This document shows positions 8,705 to 16,679 of a DNA stretch of 63,661 nt, in pieces. The DNA lies in contig CAKQQT010000020.1 in NCBI GenBank assembly GCA_934271235.1, positions 1 through 63,661 on the forward strand, given 5' to 3'. A model generated the notes under the pieces. It saw only the letters and a program-made list of their open reading frames with translations, searched no databases and was not told the DNA's origin. The position numbers were made by a program, and so were the translations under genes. Position 1 is the stretch's first letter. Each line of letters opens with the position of its first letter. Source of the stretch: an uncultured Clostridia bacterium. GTDB lineage: Bacteria > Bacillota > Clostridia > Peptostreptococcales > Anaerovoracaceae.

Positions 8705-8890
8705 ATGAAAAACGAAAAAAAGAAGAAAGAAACCGAGCAGACCATGCGCCTTGCTGCACACATTTACTGCGCGAACCTTTTGAACATGCTTTTGGAAATC
8801 GGTGTGATCAATGAAGAAGAATTTGTGCGGATCAAAGCCGCAAACGCTGTATTTTACAAGGCCTCAGGCGAGAATTGTATAAAAATATAA
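8705..8890 (+). CDS. Small SHOCT-like protein upstream of recombinases
   Basis: 61 aa. The N-terminus is a lysine/glutamate-rich stretch (MKNEKKKKETEQ) and the rest is one helical unit ending LEIGVINEEEFVRIKAANAVFY, which resembles the short SHOCT helical motif (a GxIxxEEF turn followed by a helix). Similar small ORFs often sit directly in front of large serine recombinase genes in Clostridia and may assist oligomerisation or directionality; that role is unproven. A GGAGAAAG ribosome site precedes the ATG at 8705. The hairpin CCGCAAG/CTTGCGG (8944-8962) separates it from the recombinase operon. Confidence 0.65.
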   Translation: MKNEKKKKETEQTMRLAAHIYCANLLNMLLEIGVINEEEFVRIKAANAVFYKASGENCIKI

Positions 8891-8990
8891 TCATTGCAAA
8901 TAACGCTGGATGTATTTGAACTTCTATGGTAGTGTTGCTGTTGCCGCAAGCAAAGCCTTGCGGACAACACAGAAACAGAAGGAGGACAAT

Positions 8991-10529
8991 ATGAAAATCA
9001 TACAGATTTCGCCGCTTGCAGCGGAGCCCGCGCGAAAGGTTAGGCTGGCAGCATACTGCCGCGTATCCTCGGATTCAGACGATCAGATTCATTCGTTCGC
9101 CGCGCAGATCCGCTACTACAGCGGGTATGTAGAGAAGCATCCGCAGTACAGCTTCGTCGACATCTATGCAGACGAGGGCATCACAGGAACATCCTTTGAA
9201 AAACGCGATGAAATGAATCGCCTGCTCACAGACTGCAAATGCGGACGCATCGACCGCATCATCACCAAAAGCGTCAGCCGGTTTGCACGAAATACCGAAG
9301 AACTTTTGCTAAGCGTGCGGATGCTGAAAGAAATCGGCGTGAGCGTGTATTTTGAGGAACAGGACATCGATACGGCAAAGCTAAGTGCCGAAATGCTCTT
9401 AACCATGCCCGGCGTGGTCGCACAGCAGGAATCCATGTCCATCTCGGAAAATATGCGCTGGAGTTATCGCAAGCGAATGGAGCGTGGCGAGTTTAACTGC
9501 TGCACCCCGGCATACGGCTTTCGCAGGATCGACAAGAGCCTCGTGATCTTTGAAAAAGAAGCAAGGGTGGTGCGGTGGATGTTCCGTCTTGCGCTGCGCG
9601 GATTCGGAAGGCAGAGCATTGCGAATCTCTTGACCGCAGCAAAGATCCCATCCCCAAGCGGAACAGATACTTGGTCATACAGTACCGCAGACTATATCCT
9701 GCATAACCCGCGCTACATGGGAGATGCTATTTTGCAGGGACGCTATACGACCCAGACCTTGCCATTTAAGCGGAAGGTCAATAAAGGAGAGCTTCCGAAA
9801 TACTATGTGGAAAACGCAAACCCTGCAATTGTCACAAGGGAAGTCTTTGAAGCCGTACAGATTCTGCTTGACCAAAGGCGAAGCGACAGCTATGCGCCGA
9901 GAAATCGTTACCCGCTGTCGGGCATCCTGTACTGTCCGGACTGCGGAAAGAAGTTCCGCAGACAGACCACAAGCGGCAAAGCCTACTGGCTGTGCGCAGC
10001 AAGGGCCTCCGGCAAGACAAACTGCAGAAGCATCCGCTTCCCGGAAGAACGGCTGGAAGAAACTTTCACGCTGCTGCTTCATAAACTGCGGGATAATCGG
10101 GAAAGCCTGATTGAGCCGCTGATCCGAAAGACAGAAGAGCTTTACCGCAGGAACCACGCCTATACCGAAGAAATCCAGAGCATCGATAAAGAGGTCGCAG
10201 ACCTTGCTGCTCAGAACCATCTGGTGGTGCAGTTATATAATCAGGAGATGCTAAGCACCGAGGATTACCGAAGGCGAGTACATACCCTCAACCAAAACAT
10301 CTTAGAACTGCGAAGAAAACGGGGGAGACTGCTTTACGGTGCAGAAGAAAGCAGGCATCTCAGCGAGCTGCAGCAACTTCGGGAGATTCTCAAAAACAGT
10401 GAGGACGGCTGGGCATTTAATCCGGAGCTTTTCCTCGACCTTGTGCAGAGGATTCAAGTAGAAACAAGCGAAAGCCTCACCTTTGAAATCTTAGGCAGCA
10501 TTCCGCTGCGTGAGCGGCTGGCAGGATAG
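8991..10529 (+). CDS. Large serine recombinase 1
   Basis: 512 aa from the ATG at 8991, which follows GGAGG; the in-frame ATG at 8910 lacks a ribosome site. Residues 18-160 are a resolvase catalytic domain with YCRVS (nucleophile Ser26), the FADIY-like DIYADEGITGTS and the SVSRFARN motif carrying the catalytic arginine. A Recombinase (PF07508) domain follows (about 200-300), then a zinc ribbon with CPDC (313-316) and a second cysteine pair near 336-345, and a coiled coil (about 370-480). Enzymes of this type integrate and excise mobile elements between att sites. First of three recombinase genes in an operon; the next starts 11 bases after its stop. Confidence 0.93.
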   Translation: MKIIQISPLAAEPARKVRLAAYCRVSSDSDDQIHSFAAQIRYYSGYVEKHPQYSFVDIYADEGITGTSFEKRDEMNRLLTDCKCGRIDRIITKSVSRFARNTEELLLSVRMLKEIGVSVYFEEQDIDTAKLSAEMLLTMPGVVAQQESMSISENMRWSYRKRMERGEFNCCTPAYGFRRIDKSLVIFEKEARVVRWMFRLALRGFGRQSIANLLTAAKIPSPSGTDTWSYSTADYILHNPRYMGDAILQGRYTTQTLPFKRKVNKGELPKYYVENANPAIVTREVFEAVQILLDQRRSDSYAPRNRYPLSGILYCPDCGKKFRRQTTSGKAYWLCAARASGKTNCRSIRFPEERLEETFTLLLHKLRDNRESLIEPLIRKTEELYRRNHAYTEEIQSIDKEVADLAAQNHLVVQLYNQEMLSTEDYRRRVHTLNQNILELRRKRGRLLYGAEESRHLSELQQLREILKNSEDGWAFNPELFLDLVQRIQVETSESLTFEILGSIPLRERLAG

Positions 10530-10540
10530 GAGGGACCGCA

Positions 10541-11395
10541 ATGAAAATCAGAAACATCGCTTTTGGATGGCAGTATGAAGGCGGGAAAATCGTCCTGCAG
10601 GAAGGAGAAGCAAGCGTGCTTCGGAACATGTACCAAGCCTATAAGCTGGGCAAAAGCCTTGCGGCGCTTGTCGAGAAACTTGAAGCGCTTGAGATAGAAT
10701 ATCAGGAAGGAAAAACCGATTGGAATAAGAGCAGGGTCAGAAGGCTCCTCAGCGACAAACGCTATCTGGGAACGGAGGAATATCCGGCAGTCATCGATCC
10801 GGAAACCTTTGAAGCCGTACAAAAGAGACTCAAAGAAGCCAATCAGCAGGCAAAGGCAGATCGCAAGGCGGATATCTACCAGATTCATAATGTCCGCTGC
10901 GATCGGTGCGGCGCGATCATGAAGCGCAGAACCAGCTACAGCGGCAAGCGATATGAAAAATGGGTCTGCCAAAACAAGAGTTGCCATATCATTGCAGCCA
11001 AACCGGATGTGAAGATGATTCAGGACCTGCTTACGCAGCTAAACCATCTGATTGAGAATCCGCAGGAGATTCGCTATGAAAAGAAAACAAAGGAAAGCGC
11101 AAAACCGCAGACACACATTCTGTCAAAGCTTCCAATCGAAGCGGAAAACGAGGACGCATATCAGAGACTTACCGCACAGACCGCTGCTGCCTACAGCAGA
11201 TTGGACACAAACGAATACCTGACACAAAGACTGAGAGAGGATTTCAAAGAAAAGGAGCCACTCTCAGTTTTTTCATGGGAGCTTTATGCACGGACGGTTA
11301 AAGAAGTACGCATTGAGGCGAGCGGAAACATCCACCTCGTGCTGAAAAATGATCAAAGGATAGGGGGATGCGAAGATGGAAAGCAGAAGCTGTAA
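10541..11395 (+). CDS. Recombinase-family protein lacking the catalytic domain
   Basis: 284 aa, start after GGAGGG. It begins directly in the Recombinase (DNA-binding) domain: FGWQYEGGKIVLQEGEASVLRNMYQAYKLGKSLAALV, then WNKSRVRRLLSDKRYLG. A zinc ribbon follows (CDRCGAIMKRR and CQNKSC, about 117-147), and then a helical tail. There is no resolvase domain and no YxRVS motif, so it cannot make the serine-DNA bond alone. It is not a frame-shifted leftover: its start and ribosome site are intact and it overlaps the next gene by 20 bases. It may act as an architectural or directionality subunit with its two catalytic neighbours. That function is inferred. Confidence 0.85.
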   Translation: MKIRNIAFGWQYEGGKIVLQEGEASVLRNMYQAYKLGKSLAALVEKLEALEIEYQEGKTDWNKSRVRRLLSDKRYLGTEEYPAVIDPETFEAVQKRLKEANQQAKADRKADIYQIHNVRCDRCGAIMKRRTSYSGKRYEKWVCQNKSCHIIAAKPDVKMIQDLLTQLNHLIENPQEIRYEKKTKESAKPQTHILSKLPIEAENEDAYQRLTAQTAAAYSRLDTNEYLTQRLREDFKEKEPLSVFSWELYARTVKEVRIEASGNIHLVLKNDQRIGGCEDGKQKL

Positions 11396-13064
11396 TACAA
11401 ATGCGGACTCCGGAAGAACCGTCCGCATCATCCCGGCAACAAAGCCGCTTACAAGAACCGTCGATACGACAGACCGTCCCTTGCGTGTGGCGGCCTACTG
11501 CCGCGTATCGACCGAGATGGAAGAACAGCTTAACAGCTACGCCGTGCAGACAAGCCACTATACCGAAAAGATCAAGAACACGCCGAACTGGGAATTTGCC
11601 GGAATCTATGCAGATAAGGGCATCAGCGGCACCGGAGTCAAAAATCGCGACGAATTCAACCGCATGATCCGCTACTGCAAACGAGGAAGAATCGACCTGA
11701 TCCTCACAAAGTCCATCTCCCGCTTTGCACGCAATACCCTTGACTGTATCAAGTATGTCCGTATCCTAAAAGAGCTTGGCATTGATGTGTACTTCGAGGA
11801 ACAGGGCATCCACAGCATCAAGCCCGGAAGCGAATTCCTGATCGCCGTCTTTGGCAGTCAGGCGCAGGCTGAGTCCGAAAACCTCAGCGCAAACATCCGC
11901 TGGGGAAAAGACAAGGCCGCCGAGCAGGGCAATGTCCCGTTTCCGGCAAGACTCTATGGCTTCATACGGCATTCGGACGGCAGCGTGGAAATCGACGAAG
12001 AAAAGGCGGCGGTGGTGCGGAGAATTAACTGTGACTTCTTGAGCGGGGACAGCGGGCACGACATCAAGCGCTCGCTGGAAGCGGACGGCATTCCGTCCCC
12101 GGACGGAAAGCCGACTTGGCGAGTCGCTGCCATCTATGCGATCCTCACAAATGAAAAATATGCAGGCGATTTTTTGACCAACAAGACTTTCTGCGTGGAC
12201 TGCCTGACAAAGAAAGTACAGAAAAACAATGGCGAGCGGGTGCAGTATTACATCGAAGATCACCATCCAGCCATTATCCCACGCACCATATACCAAAAAG
12301 TACAGGAAGAAATCGCGCGCAGAGCAAGTCTTGAGCCAAAGGGAGACTATTCCTCGCCGAGAGGAACCGGACAGTATTGCAGCAAGTATCTGCTGACGGA
12401 AATCCTGATCTGCGGCTGCTGCGGCGCACACTATAAGCGCGTCAACTGGAATCGAAGCGGTCAGCGCAAAGTAGTGTGGCGCTGTATCAACCGTGTGCAG
12501 GGCGGCCCAAAGCGCTGCACAGCCCCAACGATTGAAGAAAAGCACCTGCATGCCGCTATCATGGATGCGGTCATGCAGCTTGCCAAACAAGATGAGAATG
12601 TGATCACAATCCTAAAGGAGCAGATCCGTGCAGGTATCCAAAACGAAGGCTTAGGCAGCGAAAACATCGAAACCCTGACAAAACGCATTGCCCTCCTTGA
12701 TACAGAAATCGATGCAAAGATCAGTAGCGTAACCGCAGACAACATTGAAGACTATCAAGACAGCACCCTCTTGGAACTGCTGCAGCTGAAAAAGTCACTG
12801 GAAAAAGACCTCGAAAGCGAAATCGCAAAGACAGCAGAGCAAGAAGGCAAAGAAGAAAGAGTGCAGGAGGCTTTGCAGATCACCGAGATGCTAAAGAACC
12901 ATCCGATGAAGTTCGATGACAAAATGCTGCGCAAAATTCTCAAAAAGGTCGAAGTCCTTTCCACCGAAGAAATCCGCATCACCTTTACCGGCGGCCTACA
13001 GGTAGTGCAGAAGATGCAGGACACCCTCAAGCGGATGCCGATACGCAAAGATGTGCGAAATTAA
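11376..13064 (+). CDS. Large serine recombinase 3
   Basis: 562 aa. An N-terminal extension (1-36) precedes the resolvase domain with YCRVS (nucleophile Ser45), YADKGISGTG and SISRFARN. Then comes a Recombinase domain (about 200-310), a zinc ribbon (CGCC near 347-351, and CINRVQGGPKRC), and a long glutamate/lysine-rich coiled coil to the C-terminus, ending in ITFTGGLQVV, a segment also found in a truncated copy at 15228-15350. The ATG has GGGGGA eight bases upstream and lies inside the preceding gene. The operon of two catalytic and one non-catalytic recombinase resembles recombination modules of Clostridial integrative elements. Confidence 0.93.
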   Translation: MESRSCNTNADSGRTVRIIPATKPLTRTVDTTDRPLRVAAYCRVSTEMEEQLNSYAVQTSHYTEKIKNTPNWEFAGIYADKGISGTGVKNRDEFNRMIRYCKRGRIDLILTKSISRFARNTLDCIKYVRILKELGIDVYFEEQGIHSIKPGSEFLIAVFGSQAQAESENLSANIRWGKDKAAEQGNVPFPARLYGFIRHSDGSVEIDEEKAAVVRRINCDFLSGDSGHDIKRSLEADGIPSPDGKPTWRVAAIYAILTNEKYAGDFLTNKTFCVDCLTKKVQKNNGERVQYYIEDHHPAIIPRTIYQKVQEEIARRASLEPKGDYSSPRGTGQYCSKYLLTEILICGCCGAHYKRVNWNRSGQRKVVWRCINRVQGGPKRCTAPTIEEKHLHAAIMDAVMQLAKQDENVITILKEQIRAGIQNEGLGSENIETLTKRIALLDTEIDAKISSVTADNIEDYQDSTLLELLQLKKSLEKDLESEIAKTAEQEGKEERVQEALQITEMLKNHPMKFDDKMLRKILKKVEVLSTEEIRITFTGGLQVVQKMQDTLKRMPIRKDVRN

Positions 13065-13081
13065 ACGAATGACGAAATAGA

Positions 13082-13110
13082 TTGGAAATTCTTTTAGAAT
13101 ATAGTATAAT
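13082..13110 (+). promoter_or_regulatory. Sigma-A promoter of cargo leader
   Basis: TTGGAA (13082-13087), a 17-base spacer, TATAAT (13105-13110). It starts 18 bases after the recombinase stop and gives the cargo genes their own transcription. Confidence 0.75.
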
Positions 13111-13116
13111 AACAGA

Positions 13117-13262
13117 AAAGTAAGCTGCTTGTTAAATCTTATGATTTTGAAAAGGTGCGGTGCAATGCTAACACGCTGTGCAAGTCCGTGATGTTAATTA
13201 ACCTTAGTACCTTGCAAATGATACAGGCAGCAAGTTATACGGAGGCATGTAGCCTCCTTTCC
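13117..13262 (+). ncRNA. Structured leader RNA before DUF2971-DUF4062 pair (candidate)
   Basis: About 145 bases from the promoter to a hairpin, GGAGGC (13241-13246) with GCCTCC (13252-13257) followed by TTT. An AAGGTGC/GTACCTT helix would close a roughly 60-base internal domain that contains GTGC/GCAC-type local pairings. No ORF of note. It might be a leader with attenuation or a separate RNA partner of the proteins. No known family recognised. Confidence 0.45.
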
Positions 13263-13289
13263 TTTATGAACAATGTGTGAGGTAGAATA

Positions 13290-14234
13290 ATGAAAGAAGA
13301 TACAATGGAGACTTGGTATCACTATACCGCCTTTGAAAAATTTAAATGCATATTAGAAAATGGGACATTAAGGTTTAAGCTCAGCACACAATCCAATGAT
13401 ATTTTGGATACCCGGTATTTTGTCGATTTATTGAAAGAAAGTAATTTAGCTGATTTATGCGAATCGTCAGAAGAAGTTTTAGCTCTTAGCAACTTCTGTG
13501 CAGGCTATTTTAAATCTGAAATGTACCACCCCAAAGTAGCAGCATATGTAGTTTGCTTTACCGAAAGAAAAGATTCAAGATTGTTGTGGGATGCGTATAC
13601 AATGAATCGTCCTAAGCTTACAGAAACAGAGACGGAAAGCACACCTAAATATAATGGCGTCATTATAGGATTCAATGCAAAAAAAATTAGGGAGTTTATT
13701 CGACAGTACGATGACGCACCCGGATTCGCAGAAGCCTATGTACAGCCAATTATATATGAAAAAGATCAGCAACTGAAATTGTTGGGAGCCTGTTTTTCAG
13801 AACTTAGAGCTATATATGAAGCAGAAAAAAATGATCCAGATCAGAGCCAGAATCTTATACCTCCAATTCAGATTGGAAATAATGTAATTAGCCTGAAGAA
13901 ATGTCTTGTAGAACCGATGACATTTCTGATAAATAAAATAGAAGCTTTAGCACCTGCGATGAAACATGAGTTTTGGCAAGAAGAAAAAGAAGTCAGAGGT
14001 ATATTATGCAGATATAGCTTTTGGGGGAACAAGGATGGAATAGAAAAGGGAGAAGGCGACAACAGATATATAGATTTGCCGATTAAAGAGGACATGATTG
14101 AAACCATAGTTTTAGGACCAGAATTTGGAGATGCAGAAAAGCAAGAACTTGAATCCATGACAAACGCCAAGATCAGGTTTGAAAATATAAAACATGAGGT
14201 GTCAAAGGGAACTGGTGTTATCAGATACCAATGA
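13290..14234 (+). CDS. DUF2971-family protein
   Basis: 314 aa. The N-terminus METWYHYTAFEKFKCILENGTLRFKL followed by QSNDILD matches DUF2971 (a YHY/Y start, an IL-x-NG turn, then an ND-D motif). VVCFTERKDSRLLWDAY and GVIIGFNAKKI are the second conserved block (CFT/S, LLWxxY). The rest is helical and acidic. DUF2971 proteins occur beside defence and toxin genes; their biochemical activity is not established, and a nucleotide-modifying fold is only a suggestion. The gene is AT-rich compared with the recombinases, in keeping with separate acquisition. The ATG at 13290 follows GAGGT. The DUF4062 gene starts 30 bases after its stop, so they form a two-gene operon. Confidence 0.72.
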   Translation: MKEDTMETWYHYTAFEKFKCILENGTLRFKLSTQSNDILDTRYFVDLLKESNLADLCESSEEVLALSNFCAGYFKSEMYHPKVAAYVVCFTERKDSRLLWDAYTMNRPKLTETETESTPKYNGVIIGFNAKKIREFIRQYDDAPGFAEAYVQPIIYEKDQQLKLLGACFSELRAIYEAEKNDPDQSQNLIPPIQIGNNVISLKKCLVEPMTFLINKIEALAPAMKHEFWQEEKEVRGILCRYSFWGNKDGIEKGEGDNRYIDLPIKEDMIETIVLGPEFGDAEKQELESMTNAKIRFENIKHEVSKGTGVIRYQ

Positions 14235-14264
14235 GATAAATGATAATAATTTAAAGGAGAAAAA

Positions 14265-15221
14265 GTGAAAATTTTTTTAAGTTCAACATATAAAGATTTA
14301 AAAGAAATTCGGCGAATTGCAATAAATTACTTGAAAGGAATTATGGGTGATACCACAAACAAAACTGGAGATTTGGTTGCAATGGAGTTTTTTAATGCAA
14401 CCGAACAAGATTGTAAGGACGAATGTTTAAGTAAATTAAGCGTGTGTAATTTAATGATTGGCATATACGCAGATAAATACGGAACCGAATATGCGGATGG
14501 AAGATCAATGACAGAAATTGAGTTTGACTATGCGATAGAGCATAAAATTCCGATTCTTTCTTTCGTCAAAAGAGAAGTCTGCAGAGATGCACAACAGGAA
14601 AAATTTATTCGAGAAAAAGTGCATGGACAGAATAAATCTTGTGCTAATTTTGAAGGAACAGAAGATTTTCTTACAAGATTAAATGGATCGCTCAAAGCAT
14701 ATTTGAAAGATTTCGAAGGATATTCTATCAATTCCCTATGGGATCAAGTCCATGCTATGAAAGAAGATATAGAAGGAGCAATCAAGGAAGAGATACCGGG
14801 ATCAAACTTGCAAATGCTACCTTATGCATCAAATCAAACAGATAATGCGCTCCAGACAATCTATGAAGCAGCGCAGATGATAGCAGAGTATGTAGAAGAA
14901 TTATACGATGAAAACAATGCAATTTATGATTATGCGTATGATGTCACATGTTATCCTGAACAAATTAACGCAGTAGCAAAAAAGAAATTGTGTAGAAAAG
15001 TTGAAAAAAATGCGGAAAAAATAATGCGTAATAGAGATAAGGTTTGCACAGGAATTCCTAATCATACAAGAAAAATTCTTTTGGCGACAACTTTTCTTAA
15101 ACTAAAAAGAATGCAGGAAAAGCTCGTTACAGAAACATGGTCGGAAGAACTGCGACAAGAAGTAATTCAGGTTAGAGAAGAATATATAAAGGCGATTGGC
15201 GAGTCATACTATATGGATTAA
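14265..15221 (+). CDS. DUF4062 domain protein
   Basis: 318 aa from a GTG start five bases after AAAGGAG. The N-terminal 130 residues are a DUF4062 domain: KIFLSSTYKDLKEIRR (the S-S-T-x-x-D-L signature), LVAMEFFNA, CNLMIGIYADKYG and SMTEIEFDYAIEHKIPIL. DUF4062 has a TIR/nucleoside-deoxyribosyltransferase-like fold and is often the N-terminal module of STAND-type and defence proteins. Here it is fused to a helical C-terminal half without a recognisable NTPase. An effector or sensor role with the DUF2971 partner is inferred from context only. AT-rich like its neighbour. Confidence 0.8.
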   Translation: MKIFLSSTYKDLKEIRRIAINYLKGIMGDTTNKTGDLVAMEFFNATEQDCKDECLSKLSVCNLMIGIYADKYGTEYADGRSMTEIEFDYAIEHKIPILSFVKREVCRDAQQEKFIREKVHGQNKSCANFEGTEDFLTRLNGSLKAYLKDFEGYSINSLWDQVHAMKEDIEGAIKEEIPGSNLQMLPYASNQTDNALQTIYEAAQMIAEYVEELYDENNAIYDYAYDVTCYPEQINAVAKKKLCRKVEKNAEKIMRNRDKVCTGIPNHTRKILLATTFLKLKRMQEKLVTETWSEELRQEVIQVREEYIKAIGESYYMD

Positions 15222-15227
15222 GTCACA

Positions 15228-15350
15228 AAAAACGAAGTCCTATTCACCGCAAAAATTCGCATTACCTTTACCGGCGGCCTGCAAGTGGTGCAGACGATGT
15301 GGGAAATTCTCAAGCGTAGCCGGTACGCTATGCGTAAAAAGGGACACTGA
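15228..15350 (+). pseudogene. Truncated second copy of recombinase 3' end
   Basis: Translates as a 40-residue tail with IRITFTGGLQVVQ and ILKR, closely matching the C-terminus of recombinase 3 (DNA at about 12945-13064), with many synonymous changes. It starts seven bases after the DUF4062 stop and lacks the rest of the gene. The cargo is therefore bracketed by two versions of the same recombinase end. Confidence 0.85.
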
Positions 15351-15526
15351 ATGAAAAAACTTATGCCGGAAGTATTGAAAGCAGGCAAGAAAAATGGTAG
15401 ACTATCTGAGAAAAATAGTTCGGAAATACAGTAAAATTTCAGGGCAAAAGGGGAGTGGGTTCAACTCCCCATTGTGAGAGGTCAGTCTGCGAGGAGAGGG
15501 TTCTAAGTGTACACCCTTCACAATAT
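15351..15526 (+). other. Probable right end of the element, with hairpin
   Basis: A 27-codon ORF (15351-15434, MKKLMPEVLK start) directly follows the recombinase relic but has no ribosome site. GGGGAGT (15450-15456) pairs perfectly with ACTCCCC (15464-15470) around GGGTTCA. The attachment site may lie here; no second copy is in the window to prove it. Confidence 0.3.
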
Positions 15527-15559
15527 ACCCTTGGAATTCCAACAATTCCGAGGGTTTTT
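15527..15559 (+). terminator. Strong terminator at element border
   Basis: A 12-bp stem (15527-15538 with 15544-15555, one G-T pair) with a five-base loop, followed by T5 and further T-rich sequence. Confidence 0.7.
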
Positions 15560-15811
15560 CTTTTGCTTTTTTTCGGCTTGAAATTTATGATTTCCCTCTT
15601 TCCCTCTTTCCCTCCTGCATCGAAATTCTTAAACAGAAAATACTCAAATTCTCTCATATCAATCATCTCAGCAAGATAGTCGTTCACTTGGCTTATTTCA
15701 ATTATTTCCATGGTCATAAGCCTTTCCCCAATAGTATGGCATCAGCTCGCCCAAGCGGACAAACTTCAAAGAGTTGTCGTTGGTGGTAACGCCAAACAAC
15801 ACATCCTCGCC
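15560..15811 (-). other. Gene debris, minus strand
   Basis: No intact gene. On the minus strand one frame reads GEDVLFGVTTNDNSLKF with LMPYYWGKAYDHG right after the HIT relic, and another opens at 15717 (MTMEIIEISQVNDYL) behind GGGGAAAGG but runs through the terminator. These look like leftovers of small proteins that I cannot identify. Confidence 0.35.
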
Positions 15812-15967
15812 TCAGTAGCGAAGCCGATCCTGGCAGATGCCGCGTGTCAGCACCAAAATACATCTGCCTACATAGTCCTGCACATCCGCTAAATAAACAG
15901 ACCAATGTAATGATCTGTGCAGTAGCCATTCGCTTTCCGTATAATCACACCATTCACATTTACTCAT
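15812..15967 (-). pseudogene. N-terminal fragment of a HIT-family hydrolase
   Basis: A good AGGAGG precedes the ATG at 15967. The 51 codons start MSKCEWC and include EWLLHRSLHWSVYLAD and YVGRCILVL, typical of the N-terminus of HIT (histidine triad) nucleotide hydrolases. The frame then turns to unrelated residues and stops, before the HxHxH catalytic motif. An old deletion or insertion event is likely. Confidence 0.6.
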
Positions 15968-16010
15968 TCTTAGACCTCCTACAGCAAATGTACTTTAGTT
16001 AATGTATCGG

Positions 16011-16679
16011 TTATTCATTGCCATCTTCAATCTCGCTACTGTCATACTCCAACAGATCCTCCACTCGGCAGCCGAGGGCTTTTGCCAGAGCGAGGAGGGT
16101 GGAGCCTGCGGCTTTGTTGATGTCCTTGGCACGGATTTCGTACTGTTGCAGCGTCCGCAGATTGACGCCGACCTTTTCGGCAAGCGTCCGCTGGGAGTAG
16201 CCGCTGATTTTGCGCTGCGCCTGCAAGCGAGTGGGCGGGTTCTTTTTGCGGATCATGCGATTGACAGTATCCACGAATTTCTTTTCGGATGCTTCGTGGA
16301 GGGTGGGATAGAGCTTTTCGATTTCCTGCATGGTGATATGTTTCTGGATTTCCTTGAAGCTCCGTCCGGTGTACCATTGATAGTAGGCCAGAATCCATCC
16401 GCACCAATACTGCGGCGAATAGTCGTAGTCGATCTGTGCGTTGGGGAAGTCAACCTCAGTCCCAGCCTTTGTAAGAACATCCATCACCAGCTCCGTGCCG
16501 GAAACGCCGGATACATACTTCGGTACACCGGCGGCAAACTGCTCGGCATAGCCTGTGCCAATGAACAGGTCAAGAAACCGATCCATGTCCATTCGACAGC
16601 CATTGGCCGCATAGTCCATTGCTTCGCCCAGGCACTTCATGGCATCGTCAAGATATTGATTATCGTAAGCGTGGATCAT
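16011..16679 (-). CDS. XRE-type HTH antitoxin partner of DUF3990 toxin
   Basis: 222 aa. The ATG at 16679 lies inside the end of the upstream gene (20-base overlap), so the two are translationally coupled. Residues 1-150 form a helical domain (YDNQYLDDAMKCLGEAMDYAA, WCGWILAYYQWYTG), and the C-terminal 65 residues are a Cro/CI-type helix-turn-helix (SGYSQRTLAEKVGVNLRTLQQYE, then LLALAKALGCRVEDLLE). HTH proteins with this layout accompany DUF3990 genes and probably neutralise the toxin and repress the operon. Note the order, toxin first, is the reverse of the usual one. Confidence 0.8.
   Translation of the reverse strand: MIHAYDNQYLDDAMKCLGEAMDYAANGCRMDMDRFLDLFIGTGYAEQFAAGVPKYVSGVSGTELVMDVLTKAGTEVDFPNAQIDYDYSPQYWCGWILAYYQWYTGRSFKEIQKHITMQEIEKLYPTLHEASEKKFVDTVNRMIRKKNPPTRLQAQRKISGYSQRTLAEKVGVNLRTLQQYEIRAKDINKAAGSTLLALAKALGCRVEDLLEYDSSEIEDGNE

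Noticed and set aside
13117..13262. Leader RNA as a retron msr-msd
   Set aside because: No reverse transcriptase gene is nearby and the ends do not form the long a1/a2 inverted repeat of retrons.
15450..15470. GGGTTCAACTCCCC as the T-arm of a tRNA
   Set aside because: No acceptor, D or anticodon arms can be built around it; it is a simple perfect hairpin.
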